Below the pieces are notes generated by a model that ran no database searches, was not told the origin of the DNA, and saw only the letters and a list, made by a program, of their open reading frames with translations. Positions 1 through 9,051 of a stretch of 64,000 bases of DNA are shown in pieces. Position 1 is the stretch's first letter, and each line of letters opens with the position of its first letter. The stretch comes from Patiriisocius_A hiemis (GTDB lineage: Bacteria; Bacteroidota; Bacteroidia; Flavobacteriales; Flavobacteriaceae): assembly GCF_031846325.1 (NCBI RefSeq), contig NZ_JAVRHZ010000007.1, positions 1 to 64,000 on the forward strand, written 5' to 3'. Both the position numbers and the translations under genes were made by a program.

Positions 1-1228
1 GACCAGCCATTTGTGTTGTTGGGATAGGACCATCTTCTGCATCAATAGCAGCAGCATCTGCAAAAGATACAGCGGCTGTACAATCTCCAGCTCCATCATC
101 ATCGGTAGTGATTGTAATATCTGCAGGACAAGAAATAGTAGGAGGTGTTCCAACTACTCCATTGTTGTTAATTGTAAGACAAAACTCAAAAAGATCTCCT
201 TCTTCACCAAGACCACCATCTAAAATAGTAAGTGTCCAATCACCAGCTACTGGCTCACCAGCAAACGTAGCCATTAGGCTACCACCTTCTGCTTCGTATC
301 CAGCTGCATCTACAGGAGCACCTGTCCAAGTTGTTACATTAGGCTGTCCGTCTACAAACAATACATTTGCTTGTGCGTCTAAACCATCTGCACCACCATT
401 GTTAGAAGATAATTCTAATACAGTTCCAGCAGGAGAGGTTAATGTCATCACTAAATCAGCAGCTCTGTCATGTTGTAACTGTACTAAAGCTTCTTCAAAA
501 GTATTTTGATTTGTCATTGCACCAATAACTCCAGGATTTGCTAATGTAACTACAGATGTTACAGAAGTAAAATCGTCTACAGCTTGTGGGTTATCTGTAG
601 CACAAACACCAGAAAGCGGTATTACCATATAGGTAACTCTAAGCTCAGGAATAAAAAAGTCTCCTGTATCTCCTGCGGCTTCATCTTGTACTAATACACT
701 CCAGTTACCATTAGGGTCTAGACCACTAGCGTTAATTGCAGTTGCAAAATCTGCAAAACTAGCTATGCCCCCAACTTCATCTGGGTTAGTAAAGTAATCA
801 CAAATTCCATCATCTTCACAAACAGAATCACCTCCAAGTATTGTGTCACCCATTTGTTCTGCATCATTAACAGATGCATCTGTAAAAGTTATTGGGAAAC
901 CTGTAGCATAGTCACTACTGTCTCCAGCACCAACACCACCTGTTCTACCTGGACGATTTACTACTGTAATAGCATCGCCAGTAGGGGCAGTAAGAGTTAT
1001 AGATACATCGCCCACCCATGTATGCTCAATATCCATATCTAGCTCAACATCGGTAATATTTGATACTGCTGGTATACCAGCAATAGCCACAGTATTTGTA
1101 ACACCAGCAGGATCATTGTCTGGTATGGCAGTTAAGGTTAAATTACTACCTGTAACAGTTTGGGCAGTTCCTTGCCATGCAAAGCAGGTGACAAGTAATG
1201 CCATAAAAATTAAAGTAATTTTTTTCAT
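1..1228 (-). CDS. Secreted P-domain / HYR repeat surface protein (N-terminal part)
   Basis: The reading frame is open from an ATG at 1228 to the left edge, so the C-terminus is missing. The start MKKITLIFMALLVTCFAWQG is a clear Sec signal peptide ending near TAQ. Two proprotein-convertase-type P domains follow; the first has the typical pattern DMDIEHTWVGDVSITLTAP and the second RAADLVMTLTSPAG. After them, PPTISCPADITI opens an HYR (Ig-like) module. This order is common in exported flavobacterial adhesins or hydrolases that carry a C-terminal T9SS sorting domain, but that end is not visible. The role in adhesion or proteolysis is inferred; no catalytic domain is seen. Confidence 0.85.
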   Translation of the reverse strand, partial: MKKITLIFMALLVTCFAWQGTAQTVTGSNLTLTAIPDNDPAGVTNTVAIAGIPAVSNITDVELDMDIEHTWVGDVSITLTAPTGDAITVVNRPGRTGGVGAGDSSDYATGFPITFTDASVNDAEQMGDTILGGDSVCEDDGICDYFTNPDEVGGIASFADFATAINASGLDPNGNWSVLVQDEAAGDTGDFFIPELRVTYMVIPLSGVCATDNPQAVDDFTSVTSVVTLANPGVIGAMTNQNTFEEALVQLQHDRAADLVMTLTSPAGTVLELSSNNGGADGLDAQANVLFVDGQPNVTTWTGAPVDAAGYEAEGGSLMATFAGEPVAGDWTLTILDGGLGEEGDLFEFCLTINNNGVVGTPPTISCPADITITTDDDGAGDCTAAVSFADAAAIDAEDGPIPTTQMAG

Positions 1229-1556
1229 AATAAATTTAAATTAGTTAATAATATTTTCTCTTTAACAAAAAGTTTTACTAAAGTACTAAAAATGTGTTAA
1301 TGTTGGTTGCTTTTTAGATAAAAAACTCTTTTTTTCGTTCATAGACTAACATGCTTTCTATTAATTTAAATTGTAATAGATTTGTTTTTATTGTTTAATT
1401 AGTATTAATAATTCAAATAATGAAAATAAAAATACTATTCACTTGCTTTCTAGTTTTACTTGTTTCATTTTTAAAAGGGAAAAATATAGCCTACAGTAGC
1501 TAAAAAACTTTATTTTCTCCCATATCCTAGATAAACATGGATGAAATTTTCTAATT
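1229..1556. other. Intergenic region between divergent genes
   Basis: This 328-base, very AT-rich stretch separates the leftward surface protein from the rightward NRDE protein. It must hold both promoters, but no convincing TAnnTTTG box, hairpin or small gene with a protein-like composition was found. A short open frame on the minus strand that continues into the NRDE gene has no protein-like features. Confidence 0.5.
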
Positions 1557-2258
1557 ATGTGCACCTTTACTTTTTTGCCAACAAAAGAAGGTTTTATAGC
1601 TACTTCTAATAGAGATGAATCCCCTTCAAGAAATACAGTTTTTCCAAAAAAATATATTGAAAACAATACTACTTTGCACTACCCAAAAGATGCTCTTGCT
1701 GGAGGGACTTGGATAGGGCTATCTTCAAAAAAAAGATTGGTTTGTTTGTTAAACGGGGGTTTTACGACTCATACAAGAAAAGAGACTTATAAAATGAGTA
1801 GAGGAATTGTGGTTAAAGATGTTTTGTGTGCTAATAGTGACATTAAAGTTTTAGAAGAGTATGACTTTAATGGGGTGGAGCCGTTTACCTTGCTAACTAT
1901 AAATTGGAGCAATAGCTTACAACTACTAGAAATAGTTTGGGATGGTACAACTAAGCATTTTTCTAAAAAACCAAATAAACCACAAATATGGTCTTCTTCA
2001 TTGTTGTATTCTCAAGATGTTAAGCAAAAAAGAAGAGATTGGTTTTCTTTGTTTCTTACAAAGAATGAAAATCCAACTTCAAATGAACTGTTAGATTTTC
2101 ACAAAAGTGCAGGGGATGGAGATATAAAAACTAACCTTGTTATGGATAGAGGATTTGTTAAAACAAAAAGTATTACACAAGTTGAAAAAAATGGAACTAC
2201 TATTTCTATGTTATATGAAGATATAGGAATTAAAAAAACTACACTACTTTCAATTTGA
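1557..2258 (+). CDS. NRDE family protein (TANGO2-like)
   Basis: The 233-residue protein starts MCTFTFLP and has the signature SNRDESPSR at about residues 18-26, the NRDE motif that names the family (Pfam NRDE, formerly DUF833; eukaryotic TANGO2). A Cys directly after the initiator Met is typical of the family and has been likened to an N-terminal nucleophile fold. The later segment ALAGGTWIGLS is also characteristic. There is no signal peptide, so it should be cytosolic. The biochemical function is not known; eukaryotic relatives are linked to haem and lipid handling. It overlaps the next gene by four bases, which suggests coupled translation. Confidence 0.88.
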   Translation: MCTFTFLPTKEGFIATSNRDESPSRNTVFPKKYIENNTTLHYPKDALAGGTWIGLSSKKRLVCLLNGGFTTHTRKETYKMSRGIVVKDVLCANSDIKVLEEYDFNGVEPFTLLTINWSNSLQLLEIVWDGTTKHFSKKPNKPQIWSSSLLYSQDVKQKRRDWFSLFLTKNENPTSNELLDFHKSAGDGDIKTNLVMDRGFVKTKSITQVEKNGTTISMLYEDIGIKKTTLLSI

Positions 2259-3271
2259 AGCATACCGGAAAAATACTTGTTTTAGCCTATCCTGATACTT
2301 TTGTTACTATGAGTACAGAGTTTATTTGTAAACTTTTACCACTTGTAGGCTTAGGAACTAAGGAGTACATTAAAGCTGGACATGCGGCATTAATTTTAAT
2401 AAATAACACTTCTGGAAAAGCTTCTTATTTTGATTTTGGAAGGTATATAACTCCAAAAGGACATGGAAGAGTAAGAGGAGCAAATACAGATGCAGAATTG
2501 GTTATTCCTTTTAATGCAAAACTTGATTCTAATGGTAATTTAAAGAACCTTGACTCTCTACTTTTATGGCTAGATGCAAACCCACAAAAGACACATGGAG
2601 AGGGTAGGTTGTTAGCTTCGGTATGTGATGATGTTGACTACCATGCTGCAAAAAAATTTATAGAAAGTCTACAAAAAAAAGGCAGTATTCCCTATGGAGC
2701 TTTTGGGAAAAAAGGAAGTAACTGCTCAAGATTTGTTACAGATACAATTTTAGCTTCAACTTCTAATAAAAAAATTAAAAAACGATTAAACTTCAACAAA
2801 AAGTTTACACCCAGTACAGTTGGAAATGTAGAAAAAGCATCTTTAAACCGGAAAGTTTATGAAGTTTTTAATGGAGTAATAAAACCGTTTAAAGGATCTG
2901 CCTTAAAAGAAAACCTAACTAATTACTTTGATAAAAAAAGAAGCAGTAATCTAGTACCTGTGCCTAAAAAAGAACTTCCTGAAAATGCACAACAACTTAC
3001 AGGAACTGGAAGTAACGCTTGGTTTTTACTTCTTAAAGATGAAGAGTTGCCTGCACATCATTATAGAATAAAAAGATATAATGATAAGCATGAAGAAGAT
3101 TTTGATGGGGTTTATTATAACGAAGATTTTGATGCCTCAAAGGCATTTCAGTTTACATACGACTCGCATTGTAAACATTGCTCGATAATACAAGACAAAA
3201 GTAAATTTGAGTTTAAATGCGTGGGAGTGTTTTCCGAATTTAATTTAATGCGAAAGGAGCACTCAGCTTAA
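2255..3271 (+). CDS. DUF6695-like hypothetical protein, TTG start
   Basis: The 338-residue protein begins at a TTG at 2255 that overlaps the previous stop codon. The next ATG (2309) would remove the segment LVLAYPDT, which I recall as conserved in the family, so TTG is preferred. The N-terminal half has GHAALILIN (His near residue 43) and, about 120 residues later, GSNCSRFVTDTI. This His-then-Cys order resembles permuted NlpC/P60 or DUF4105-like papain folds. That fold assignment is an inference. The family is found mainly in flavobacteria and has no known function. Its 3' end overlaps apaG tail-to-tail by 32 bases. Confidence 0.75.
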   Translation: MKHTGKILVLAYPDTFVTMSTEFICKLLPLVGLGTKEYIKAGHAALILINNTSGKASYFDFGRYITPKGHGRVRGANTDAELVIPFNAKLDSNGNLKNLDSLLLWLDANPQKTHGEGRLLASVCDDVDYHAAKKFIESLQKKGSIPYGAFGKKGSNCSRFVTDTILASTSNKKIKKRLNFNKKFTPSTVGNVEKASLNRKVYEVFNGVIKPFKGSALKENLTNYFDKKRSSNLVPVPKKELPENAQQLTGTGSNAWFLLLKDEELPAHHYRIKRYNDKHEEDFDGVYYNEDFDASKAFQFTYDSHCKHCSIIQDKSKFEFKCVGVFSEFNLMRKEHSA

Positions 3272-3626
3272 AGGTTGGAATATACACTCTAAATTTTTTT
3301 GATGAAGTAAAATTAACCATGTCATAATGGCCTCGCATCGCACCTAGCGGAGACTGTAATAAACAACCACTACTGTACATATGACTTTCACCAGGCTGAA
3401 GCACAGGTTTTTTTCCAATAACTCCCTGCCCATTAACAGATTCATCATGATTAAGAGAGTCCTTAATTTTCCAAAAACGTGATTTAAGCTGTACTACGTC
3501 ATTACTTTGATTTTGAATATTTACTGTGTATTTAAATGCATAGTGAACTACTTGATCCTTTATTATAGAACCTTCAAATTTTGTTTCTACAGAAACCTTA
3601 ATTCCTTGGGTGATTAACTGTACCAT
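3240..3626 (-). CDS. apaG: ApaG domain protein
   Basis: The 128-residue length and sequence fit ApaG, a small immunoglobulin-like beta-sandwich protein. Diagnostic blocks are YTVNIQNQS, QLKSRFWKI, GVIGKKPVLQPGESHMYSSG and LGAMRGHYDMV. ApaG is linked genetically to cobalt/magnesium resistance and the ApaH locus in enterobacteria; its molecular role is unresolved. It lies one base downstream of the DUF3667 gene, so the two are probably co-transcribed. The 3' end runs 32 bases into the convergent DUF6695-like gene. Confidence 0.93.
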   Translation of the reverse strand: MVQLITQGIKVSVETKFEGSIIKDQVVHYAFKYTVNIQNQSNDVVQLKSRFWKIKDSLNHDESVNGQGVIGKKPVLQPGESHMYSSGCLLQSPLGAMRGHYDMVNFTSSKKFRVYIPTFKLSAPFALN

Positions 3627-3627
3627 A

Positions 3628-4746
3628 TTAATAAATCGCAGCTGTTACTAAAAAGAATAGAAAGGCCGCTACTGTTGTGCTTATCCAAAAAGTGAAATTT
3701 AAAAATACAAATTTTAATATAGTTTTTAATCTTTTTTGTTGATAAAAGTTTCTTAATGCTTTATAAAAATAAAAAGGCCCAATGAGAAGAAACAAAACAC
3801 TCATTACTATATCATTGCCAAATAATAGATCTGGTATTATGGCGATTAACATTCCTAAAAATAAAAAACTAAAGATGTGAAATATAAATATCACATGCTC
3901 AATGTATGAGTGTTTCTTTTTAGAATAAATTAACCAAAAGAAAAGTGCAAAAAGGGGAGTAAAGAAAAACAAAAAGAAGGGGACTTTTCCCATTAAATAA
4001 TTTACAAACTCAAGGGGTTTTTCTTTAATATTTTCTATCGATTCATTTTTGCTATATAACCACCTATTAAATCTTGTATTGGTGTGGTTTAGGCTATCAA
4101 TAGCTTTTGAAGATTGCTTTATTTTATGTTCGTCGTAAAAGTCACTATATAATCTATATCTTGTTACTAATCTTTCTCCCCATTCCATAGTGTCCAATTG
4201 CTTTTCAGAATAGTACGTGAATTTTTCACTCTTTTTTATAGTGTCACTATCAATAAGATTCATAGCATCTCTAGCTTGAATTATGGTGTCTTTTTCTGTT
4301 GCTATAATTAAGGGTGAATTTTTTGTGGTATTCTCCTTTTTCCTTTCGGAAGAAGTCTCGTTGATGTTTACAAAAGGATTTGAATCTGCACTTATTGAAG
4401 TTATTAAACCTTGTATTAAAAAATATATAATTGAAACACTAAGAAAAAACCTGAAGGGGTTAGCATATTTTAGCCGTTGTCCTGCCACATAGTTTTTAGT
4501 AGCAATGCCTGGCCTAAAGAGCAAATCTTTTAAAGTATAGCGTAGCCTAGAATCGTAACTTACAATGCTATTAAAAAACTCTCCTAAAAAATCTTTTAAT
4601 GAAAGTTGTTTAGTAGTGTTTAATTGAGAACAATACGGACAATATACATCACTTAAATCTAAGGGGTGTGTGCAATTAAGGCATTTTGTCCCACGATATA
4701 CTGTAGCCCTCCTATCTGTGTTTTTAATTGGTTTGTTAGTACTCAC
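3628..4746 (-). CDS. DUF3667 membrane protein with zinc ribbon
   Basis: The 372-residue protein opens with a C-x2-C...C-x2-C zinc ribbon (CLNC at about residues 22-25 and CPYC about 12 residues later), typical of DUF3667. A hydrophobic segment lies near residues 95-115. A long polar, probably periplasmic or cytosolic loop follows, then four closely packed hydrophobic segments between about 255 and 372. It is therefore a polytopic inner-membrane protein with a small metal-binding head. Function is unknown. It sits 23 bases after the PLP decarboxylase gene and one base before apaG. Confidence 0.85.
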   Translation of the reverse strand: MSTNKPIKNTDRRATVYRGTKCLNCTHPLDLSDVYCPYCSQLNTTKQLSLKDFLGEFFNSIVSYDSRLRYTLKDLLFRPGIATKNYVAGQRLKYANPFRFFLSVSIIYFLIQGLITSISADSNPFVNINETSSERKKENTTKNSPLIIATEKDTIIQARDAMNLIDSDTIKKSEKFTYYSEKQLDTMEWGERLVTRYRLYSDFYDEHKIKQSSKAIDSLNHTNTRFNRWLYSKNESIENIKEKPLEFVNYLMGKVPFFLFFFTPLFALFFWLIYSKKKHSYIEHVIFIFHIFSFLFLGMLIAIIPDLLFGNDIVMSVLFLLIGPFYFYKALRNFYQQKRLKTILKFVFLNFTFWISTTVAAFLFFLVTAAIY

Positions 4747-4769
4747 ACAGTAAAGATAAATTGTTTTGG

Positions 4770-6161
4770 TTAATTATCTTGAAAAACTTCCGTATCAAAA
4801 AAAATGGGTTGCTTTGCAACAAAGCTTTCTAGTGTTTTAAAAAAATGTAGAATATCTTCTGAAGAATTCCCGTAGTTAATGGTTACCATTCGAACAAATT
4901 CAGTATCATTAAAACTACCAAACCCAACCATAATCTCTGCGTGCTCATAAAGCAAAGTGCATAATTTTTGAGCTGGAATCCCTTTGTAGTTAAAGCATAC
5001 TGAAATGGAATTATCAAAGCTATATAGGGTATAGTCAGAGTTAGACTTTAAGTAATCTCTTGCTGTTTCGGCTAGTTCAAACTGCTTGTCTACATAGCTT
5101 TCTAGTCCTATTGTACCTACAGACTTCCATAGTGTCCAAAATTTTAAAGCGTCGTTACGACGACCGCATTGTAAAGATGTTTTACCTAAATTATAATCGT
5201 CACCATCTGTTTGGTATAAATATGCTGCATCATTACTAAAAGAATCTCGCAGTTGTTTTTTATGCTTAGTTACTAGTATAGAGCAAGTTAGGGGAGTTCC
5301 TAACATTTTATGCGCATTAAAACTGAAAGAATCTACTTTTTCTAATCCAGCAACTAGATGCTTATATTTTTTACTAAAAATCACGCTGCCGCAATATGCG
5401 CCATCTACGTGTAGCCATAAATTGTGTTCTTTACAAATTTCTAAGAGTTGTTCAATTGCATCAAATGCCCCCAAAACAGTTGTTCCTGCTGTTGCATTAA
5501 CAAAGAAAGGGGTGTGCCCCAAATTAATATCTTTTTTAATTGCTTGTGAGAGTGCTTGAGGTTCTATTTGTCCATACTGGTTTACAGCAATGTGTCGTAC
5601 TTGTTCTCTTCCAATACCGCAAAAAGTAGCGTTTTTTGAAGTTGAGTAATGTGACTCTGCAGAAGTGTAGGCAATCATTTTTTGAGTGACTCCTTTGTAT
5701 TTAGTGTCAGGGTTTTTGGCGTCTCTGGCCATTACCATTGCCATATAGTTACTCATAGAACCGCCCGTTGGAAAAGTTCCATCACTATCAGCATTATAGC
5801 CAACCAACTCGCATACCTTCTTTATAATTTCTTTTTCAATGCCAACTTGTGGTCCTGCTACCTTATAAGTGTACATGCTGTTGTTTAGCAGTACTGCCAA
5901 TAAATCTCCTAAGGTTGCTTTTGGGTTCCTGCCACCAAAAAGTTGGTTAAAAAAGAGCTTTGTTGCTGTGCGTGGAGTATTTAGGATTAACTGCTCTAAC
6001 GCTTCTTTAAATGAAGCTTCATTTGTTGGTTCGTTTGATAATGAAATATCTAAAGTTTCGTATAATTCTTCAGCAGGTATTGGTTTTACAACAGGTTGTT
6101 GCTTTTCAGCTTCTAATAATTTTTCGGCTAAGTAATTAAAAATGGCTAAATCTTGCTGCAT
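4770..6161 (-). CDS. PLP-dependent group II decarboxylase
   Basis: The 463-residue protein has the landmarks of group II pyridoxal-phosphate decarboxylases: GTFPTGGSMSNYMAMVMARD, HYSTSKNA, GTTVLGAFD, HVDGAYCG (Asp253, pairs with the pyridine nitrogen) and SFNAHKMLGTPL with the Schiff-base lysine at Lys285. The family includes glutamate, aspartate, 2,4-diaminobutyrate and aromatic amino-acid decarboxylases. Sequence reading alone does not fix the substrate. There is no signal peptide, so it is cytosolic. It is the first gene of a probable three-gene leftward unit with DUF3667 and apaG. Confidence 0.9.
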   Translation of the reverse strand: MQQDLAIFNYLAEKLLEAEKQQPVVKPIPAEELYETLDISLSNEPTNEASFKEALEQLILNTPRTATKLFFNQLFGGRNPKATLGDLLAVLLNNSMYTYKVAGPQVGIEKEIIKKVCELVGYNADSDGTFPTGGSMSNYMAMVMARDAKNPDTKYKGVTQKMIAYTSAESHYSTSKNATFCGIGREQVRHIAVNQYGQIEPQALSQAIKKDINLGHTPFFVNATAGTTVLGAFDAIEQLLEICKEHNLWLHVDGAYCGSVIFSKKYKHLVAGLEKVDSFSFNAHKMLGTPLTCSILVTKHKKQLRDSFSNDAAYLYQTDGDDYNLGKTSLQCGRRNDALKFWTLWKSVGTIGLESYVDKQFELAETARDYLKSNSDYTLYSFDNSISVCFNYKGIPAQKLCTLLYEHAEIMVGFGSFNDTEFVRMVTINYGNSSEDILHFFKTLESFVAKQPIFFDTEVFQDN

Positions 6162-6211
6162 GTAATTTTTTTAGATGTTGTGGTAAAAATAGTATAAATA
6201 GTGAAGGGTAA

Positions 6212-7465
6212 TTAGTTATTAGTGATGTTTACCGAGCTTCCTTTTCCCATACCTATAATTCTATCAAAACGAGCTCCTAAATCTCTATAATAAACTAGTA
6301 CTGTATATTCATTTTCTGTTTGCCAGAAATTTCCGCTAATTGCTCCTTGGTCAATACTTCCGTCTCTATCTACTAAGACGTATTTATAGTTGTAAAAACC
6401 TTGTTTAAATAGACGAGAATTTCGGTAAGTACTGCTAGTAGGGTCATATTCCATATAAGTGCTACCATCTATAGCCCAGTTATTGAAGTTTCCGTAGAGG
6501 TGAATTTCTTTGTCCCCTATATCTTGAAAATACTGAAGGTTAAAATGCATTTTTACATATTCGGCTTCTATATTTTGGTTGTCAACATCAATATTTCTTA
6601 CAACAAAATTTCCGTTAATGTCTGGGTTAAACGTATAGGGTCTATCGTATCGACCAGTATCTGTAAACAAATAGTTTTCATACAAATCATTTAAAGTGAC
6701 TCTTCTTATTCCATTGCTAGCAGCTCTTACATCTTTATTATCATAGGCTAAAAATTCATTGCCGCCCCAAAAAGAAGCTTCCTGGTCATAGCGATATACT
6801 AATTCTGAGCCAATTGTATATTGTGGTTTTAGACTGGTAATAGCTGTTTTTAAATTGCTGTTTTGAAGAACCAATGTTTTAACTTGTTGTTTTGGGTTTA
6901 TCAACAATAAGGAAGGAGAGTTAATTGTAAATTGTACAACTTGCTTTTCTTCAATAAATTCTAAATCTCTAGACCTTTTTATTTGTACTGAAACTCCTGC
7001 AATTTCTTCAACTACCATAAATTTTCTTGAAAAAACAGGATAGCCATCATCATCATAAATGGTAATCATGTAGTTACCACTTTTTTCAATCTTTCGGGTT
7101 TCTCTATTTGGGATAGTTAATTGATAATTAGAATATATTTGTAGTGTATTTAGTGAATTTTCATAGGTCTCAATACGTACATCGTCAAAACCATCTAAGT
7201 ATTCTCCTTTAGATAAATCGCTTTCCGTCCAATCAAAATTATGATGGGTAATGATGTAGTAAAAATCGTCTTCATTTCCATTTAGAGCATCAAAAGATAA
7301 TCGAAGCCTATCACCTAATCGTATAATAGGTAATTGGCTTTGTCCTTTACCACCACTAAACTGGATGGTTTTAATGTAACTAGGTTCAACAATTTCTTCA
7401 TATTGAGCATAAGAGCTCATTACAGAAAGAACAAAAAATATGCTAAAAAATAAATGGATATTCAT
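6212..7465 (-). CDS. Type IX secretion system plug-domain protein (DUF5103)
   Basis: The 417-residue protein has an N-terminal signal peptide (about 20 residues, ending SSYAQ). It continues with the DUF5103 pattern EPSYIKTIQF, RLGDRLRLSFDAL and YYIITHHNFDWTESDL. This family includes the Plug protein that seals the SprA translocon of the T9SS, so the product is expected in the periplasm or at the outer membrane. The C-terminal part has EIHLYGNFNNWAIDGSTYMEYD, resembling an early-set carbohydrate-binding fold. It lies directly upstream of, and divergent from, the nqr operon. Whether it is the Plug itself or a paralogue is not certain. Confidence 0.87.
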   Translation of the reverse strand: MNIHLFFSIFFVLSVMSSYAQYEEIVEPSYIKTIQFSGGKGQSQLPIIRLGDRLRLSFDALNGNEDDFYYIITHHNFDWTESDLSKGEYLDGFDDVRIETYENSLNTLQIYSNYQLTIPNRETRKIEKSGNYMITIYDDDGYPVFSRKFMVVEEIAGVSVQIKRSRDLEFIEEKQVVQFTINSPSLLLINPKQQVKTLVLQNSNLKTAITSLKPQYTIGSELVYRYDQEASFWGGNEFLAYDNKDVRAASNGIRRVTLNDLYENYLFTDTGRYDRPYTFNPDINGNFVVRNIDVDNQNIEAEYVKMHFNLQYFQDIGDKEIHLYGNFNNWAIDGSTYMEYDPTSSTYRNSRLFKQGFYNYKYVLVDRDGSIDQGAISGNFWQTENEYTVLVYYRDLGARFDRIIGMGKGSSVNITNN

Positions 7466-7561
7466 GAATGATTTTTAAAATGCTAAAGATAACAATTTTC
7501 ATGCCTTTAAATAGTATGTTCATAACCTTACATTTTTTGTAAATAAATTTATGCTAATGTG

Positions 7562-7592
7562 TTGTAGTATGGATTACTATTTCTTAAATTTG
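7562..7592 (+). promoter_or_regulatory. Probable nqr operon promoter
   Basis: A TTG at 7562-7564 is followed after 20 bases by TAAATTTG at 7585-7592. This fits the Bacteroidota housekeeping sigma pattern TTG-N(about 20)-TAnnTTTG. It would start transcription near 7599, giving a leader of about 57 bases before the nqrA ATG. Such boxes also arise by chance in AT-rich DNA, but the spacing and position here are good. Confidence 0.6.
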
Positions 7593-7655
7593 CACACCTT
7601 TATTGTGGCAGGTGTCATAGTAAAGAAAAAAAGACAATTTTAACACGACTTTCCT

Positions 7656-9005
7656 ATGTCCAAAGACATTAAGATTAAAAAAGGTCTTACCATTCGTTTA
7701 AAAGGCGAAGCGGATAAAACACTTTCCAACGCACCAAGATCCAGAACATTTGCCATTAGACCTTCAGATTTTCATTTAATTACACCAAAAATGGTAATTA
7801 AAGAAGGTGCTAAAGTACAAGCTGGAGATACTATTTTTTATTCTAAAACAAATGAGGCAATTAAATTTACCTCTCCTGTAAGTGGAACATTAACCGAAAT
7901 AGAACGTGGTGCAAAAAGAGTAATTACACAACTTACTATTGAAGCAGAGCAGCAAGATACTTTTAAAGATTTTGGCAGGTTAGACCCTTCTGGAGCAGAT
8001 GCCAAAGTAATTAAGGAGTTGTTACTTTCTAGTGGTTGTTGGCCTTTTATTAAACAACGCCCGTATGATGTAATTGCAAATCCTGAAGTTGCTCCAAAAG
8101 CAATTTACATTTCTATGTTTGATACTGCTCCACTAGCAGCAGATATAGATTTTGCATTACAAGGAAAAGAAAAAGAAGTACAAACAGCTATAACTGCCTT
8201 AAGTAAACTAACGGAAGGTGATGTACATGTATCTGTAGCAAAATCTGGTTCTGAATTTTCTAATCTTTCAGATTGTAAAATACATACTGTTTCTGGACCA
8301 CATCCAGCTGGAAATGTTGGAACACAAATTGCTATGATTGCTCCTATTAATAAAGGAGAAACTGTTTGGACTGTTGCTGCGCAAGATTTAGTAATTATTG
8401 GAGAATTATTACTTACAGGTAAATACAATGCAGAACGTGTTATTGCTTTGGCGGGTTCTTCAGTAAAAACACCAAAATATTATAAAACAAGAATAGGGTC
8501 TGAAGTTTCTACTTTTATATACGATAGTGGGCTAGATGAAGAAAATGTACGTGTAATAAGTGGTAATGTGCTTTCAGGAACACAGATTTCACCAAAAAGT
8601 CATTTAGGATTTTACAACAATGTTGTAAGTGTAATTCCAGAAGGAGATGACTATGAGTTTTTTGGGTGGAATAAACCTATTTTCAATAAAATTTCACCTT
8701 CGAGAGCATTAACCTTTTCTTGGTTATTTCCGAAAAAGAAATATGAACTTAATACAAATACCAATGGAGAACACAGAGCTTTTGTAGTAACTGGTAATTA
8801 TGAAGAGGTATTTCCACTTGATATCTACCCACTACAAATTTTAAAAGCCTGTATGGTACAAGACCTTGATGCAATGGAAGCTATGGGTATGTATGAAGTC
8901 GCTCCAGAAGACTTTGCGCTAACAGAGTTTATTTGCGTGTCAAAACAACCACACCAAGAAATTATAAGAAAAGGGTTGGATTTAATGTATAAAGAAATAG
9001 GATAA
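7656..9005 (+). CDS. nqrA: Na+-translocating NADH:quinone reductase subunit A
   Basis: The 449-residue length matches NqrA. Typical blocks include KGLTIRLKGEAD, VKEGAKVQAGDTIFYSK-like lipoyl/barrel-sandwich sequence, SSGCWPFIKQRPYD, SGPHPAGNVGTQI and the C-terminal YPLQILKACMVQDLDAMEAMG. NqrA is the peripheral subunit next to the quinone site of the Na+-NQR complex, which oxidises NADH and pumps sodium outward. It is the first gene of nqrABCDEF. The gap to nqrB holds one copy of a dispersed repeat. Confidence 0.97.
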   Translation: MSKDIKIKKGLTIRLKGEADKTLSNAPRSRTFAIRPSDFHLITPKMVIKEGAKVQAGDTIFYSKTNEAIKFTSPVSGTLTEIERGAKRVITQLTIEAEQQDTFKDFGRLDPSGADAKVIKELLLSSGCWPFIKQRPYDVIANPEVAPKAIYISMFDTAPLAADIDFALQGKEKEVQTAITALSKLTEGDVHVSVAKSGSEFSNLSDCKIHTVSGPHPAGNVGTQIAMIAPINKGETVWTVAAQDLVIIGELLLTGKYNAERVIALAGSSVKTPKYYKTRIGSEVSTFIYDSGLDEENVRVISGNVLSGTQISPKSHLGFYNNVVSVIPEGDDYEFFGWNKPIFNKISPSRALTFSWLFPKKKYELNTNTNGEHRAFVVTGNYEEVFPLDIYPLQILKACMVQDLDAMEAMGMYEVAPEDFALTEFICVSKQPHQEIIRKGLDLMYKEIG

Positions 9006-9010
9006 TAAAT

Positions 9011-9034
9011 GTCACCTTGAGCGCTGTCGAAAGG
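9011..9034. repeat. Dispersed GAGCGC-type repeat between nqrA and nqrB
   Basis: A 24-base element beginning GTCACCTTGAGCGC and ending GTCGAAAGG fills most of the 46-base gap between nqrA and nqrB. The same motif, in either orientation, recurs in the repeats at 38358-38382 and 43504-43577. It is more GC-rich than its surroundings, which suggests a genome-wide repetitive element. Confidence 0.7.
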
Positions 9035-9051
9035 TTTAACATATTTAGAAT

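Noticed and set aside
11..509. Plus-strand open frames at the left edge
   Set aside because: They lie opposite the P-domain protein, whose minus-strand frame is clearly coding, with signal peptide and domains.
8105..8428. Minus-strand 107-codon frame within nqrA
   Set aside because: It is fully inside a well-recognised nqrA gene and has no protein-like features.
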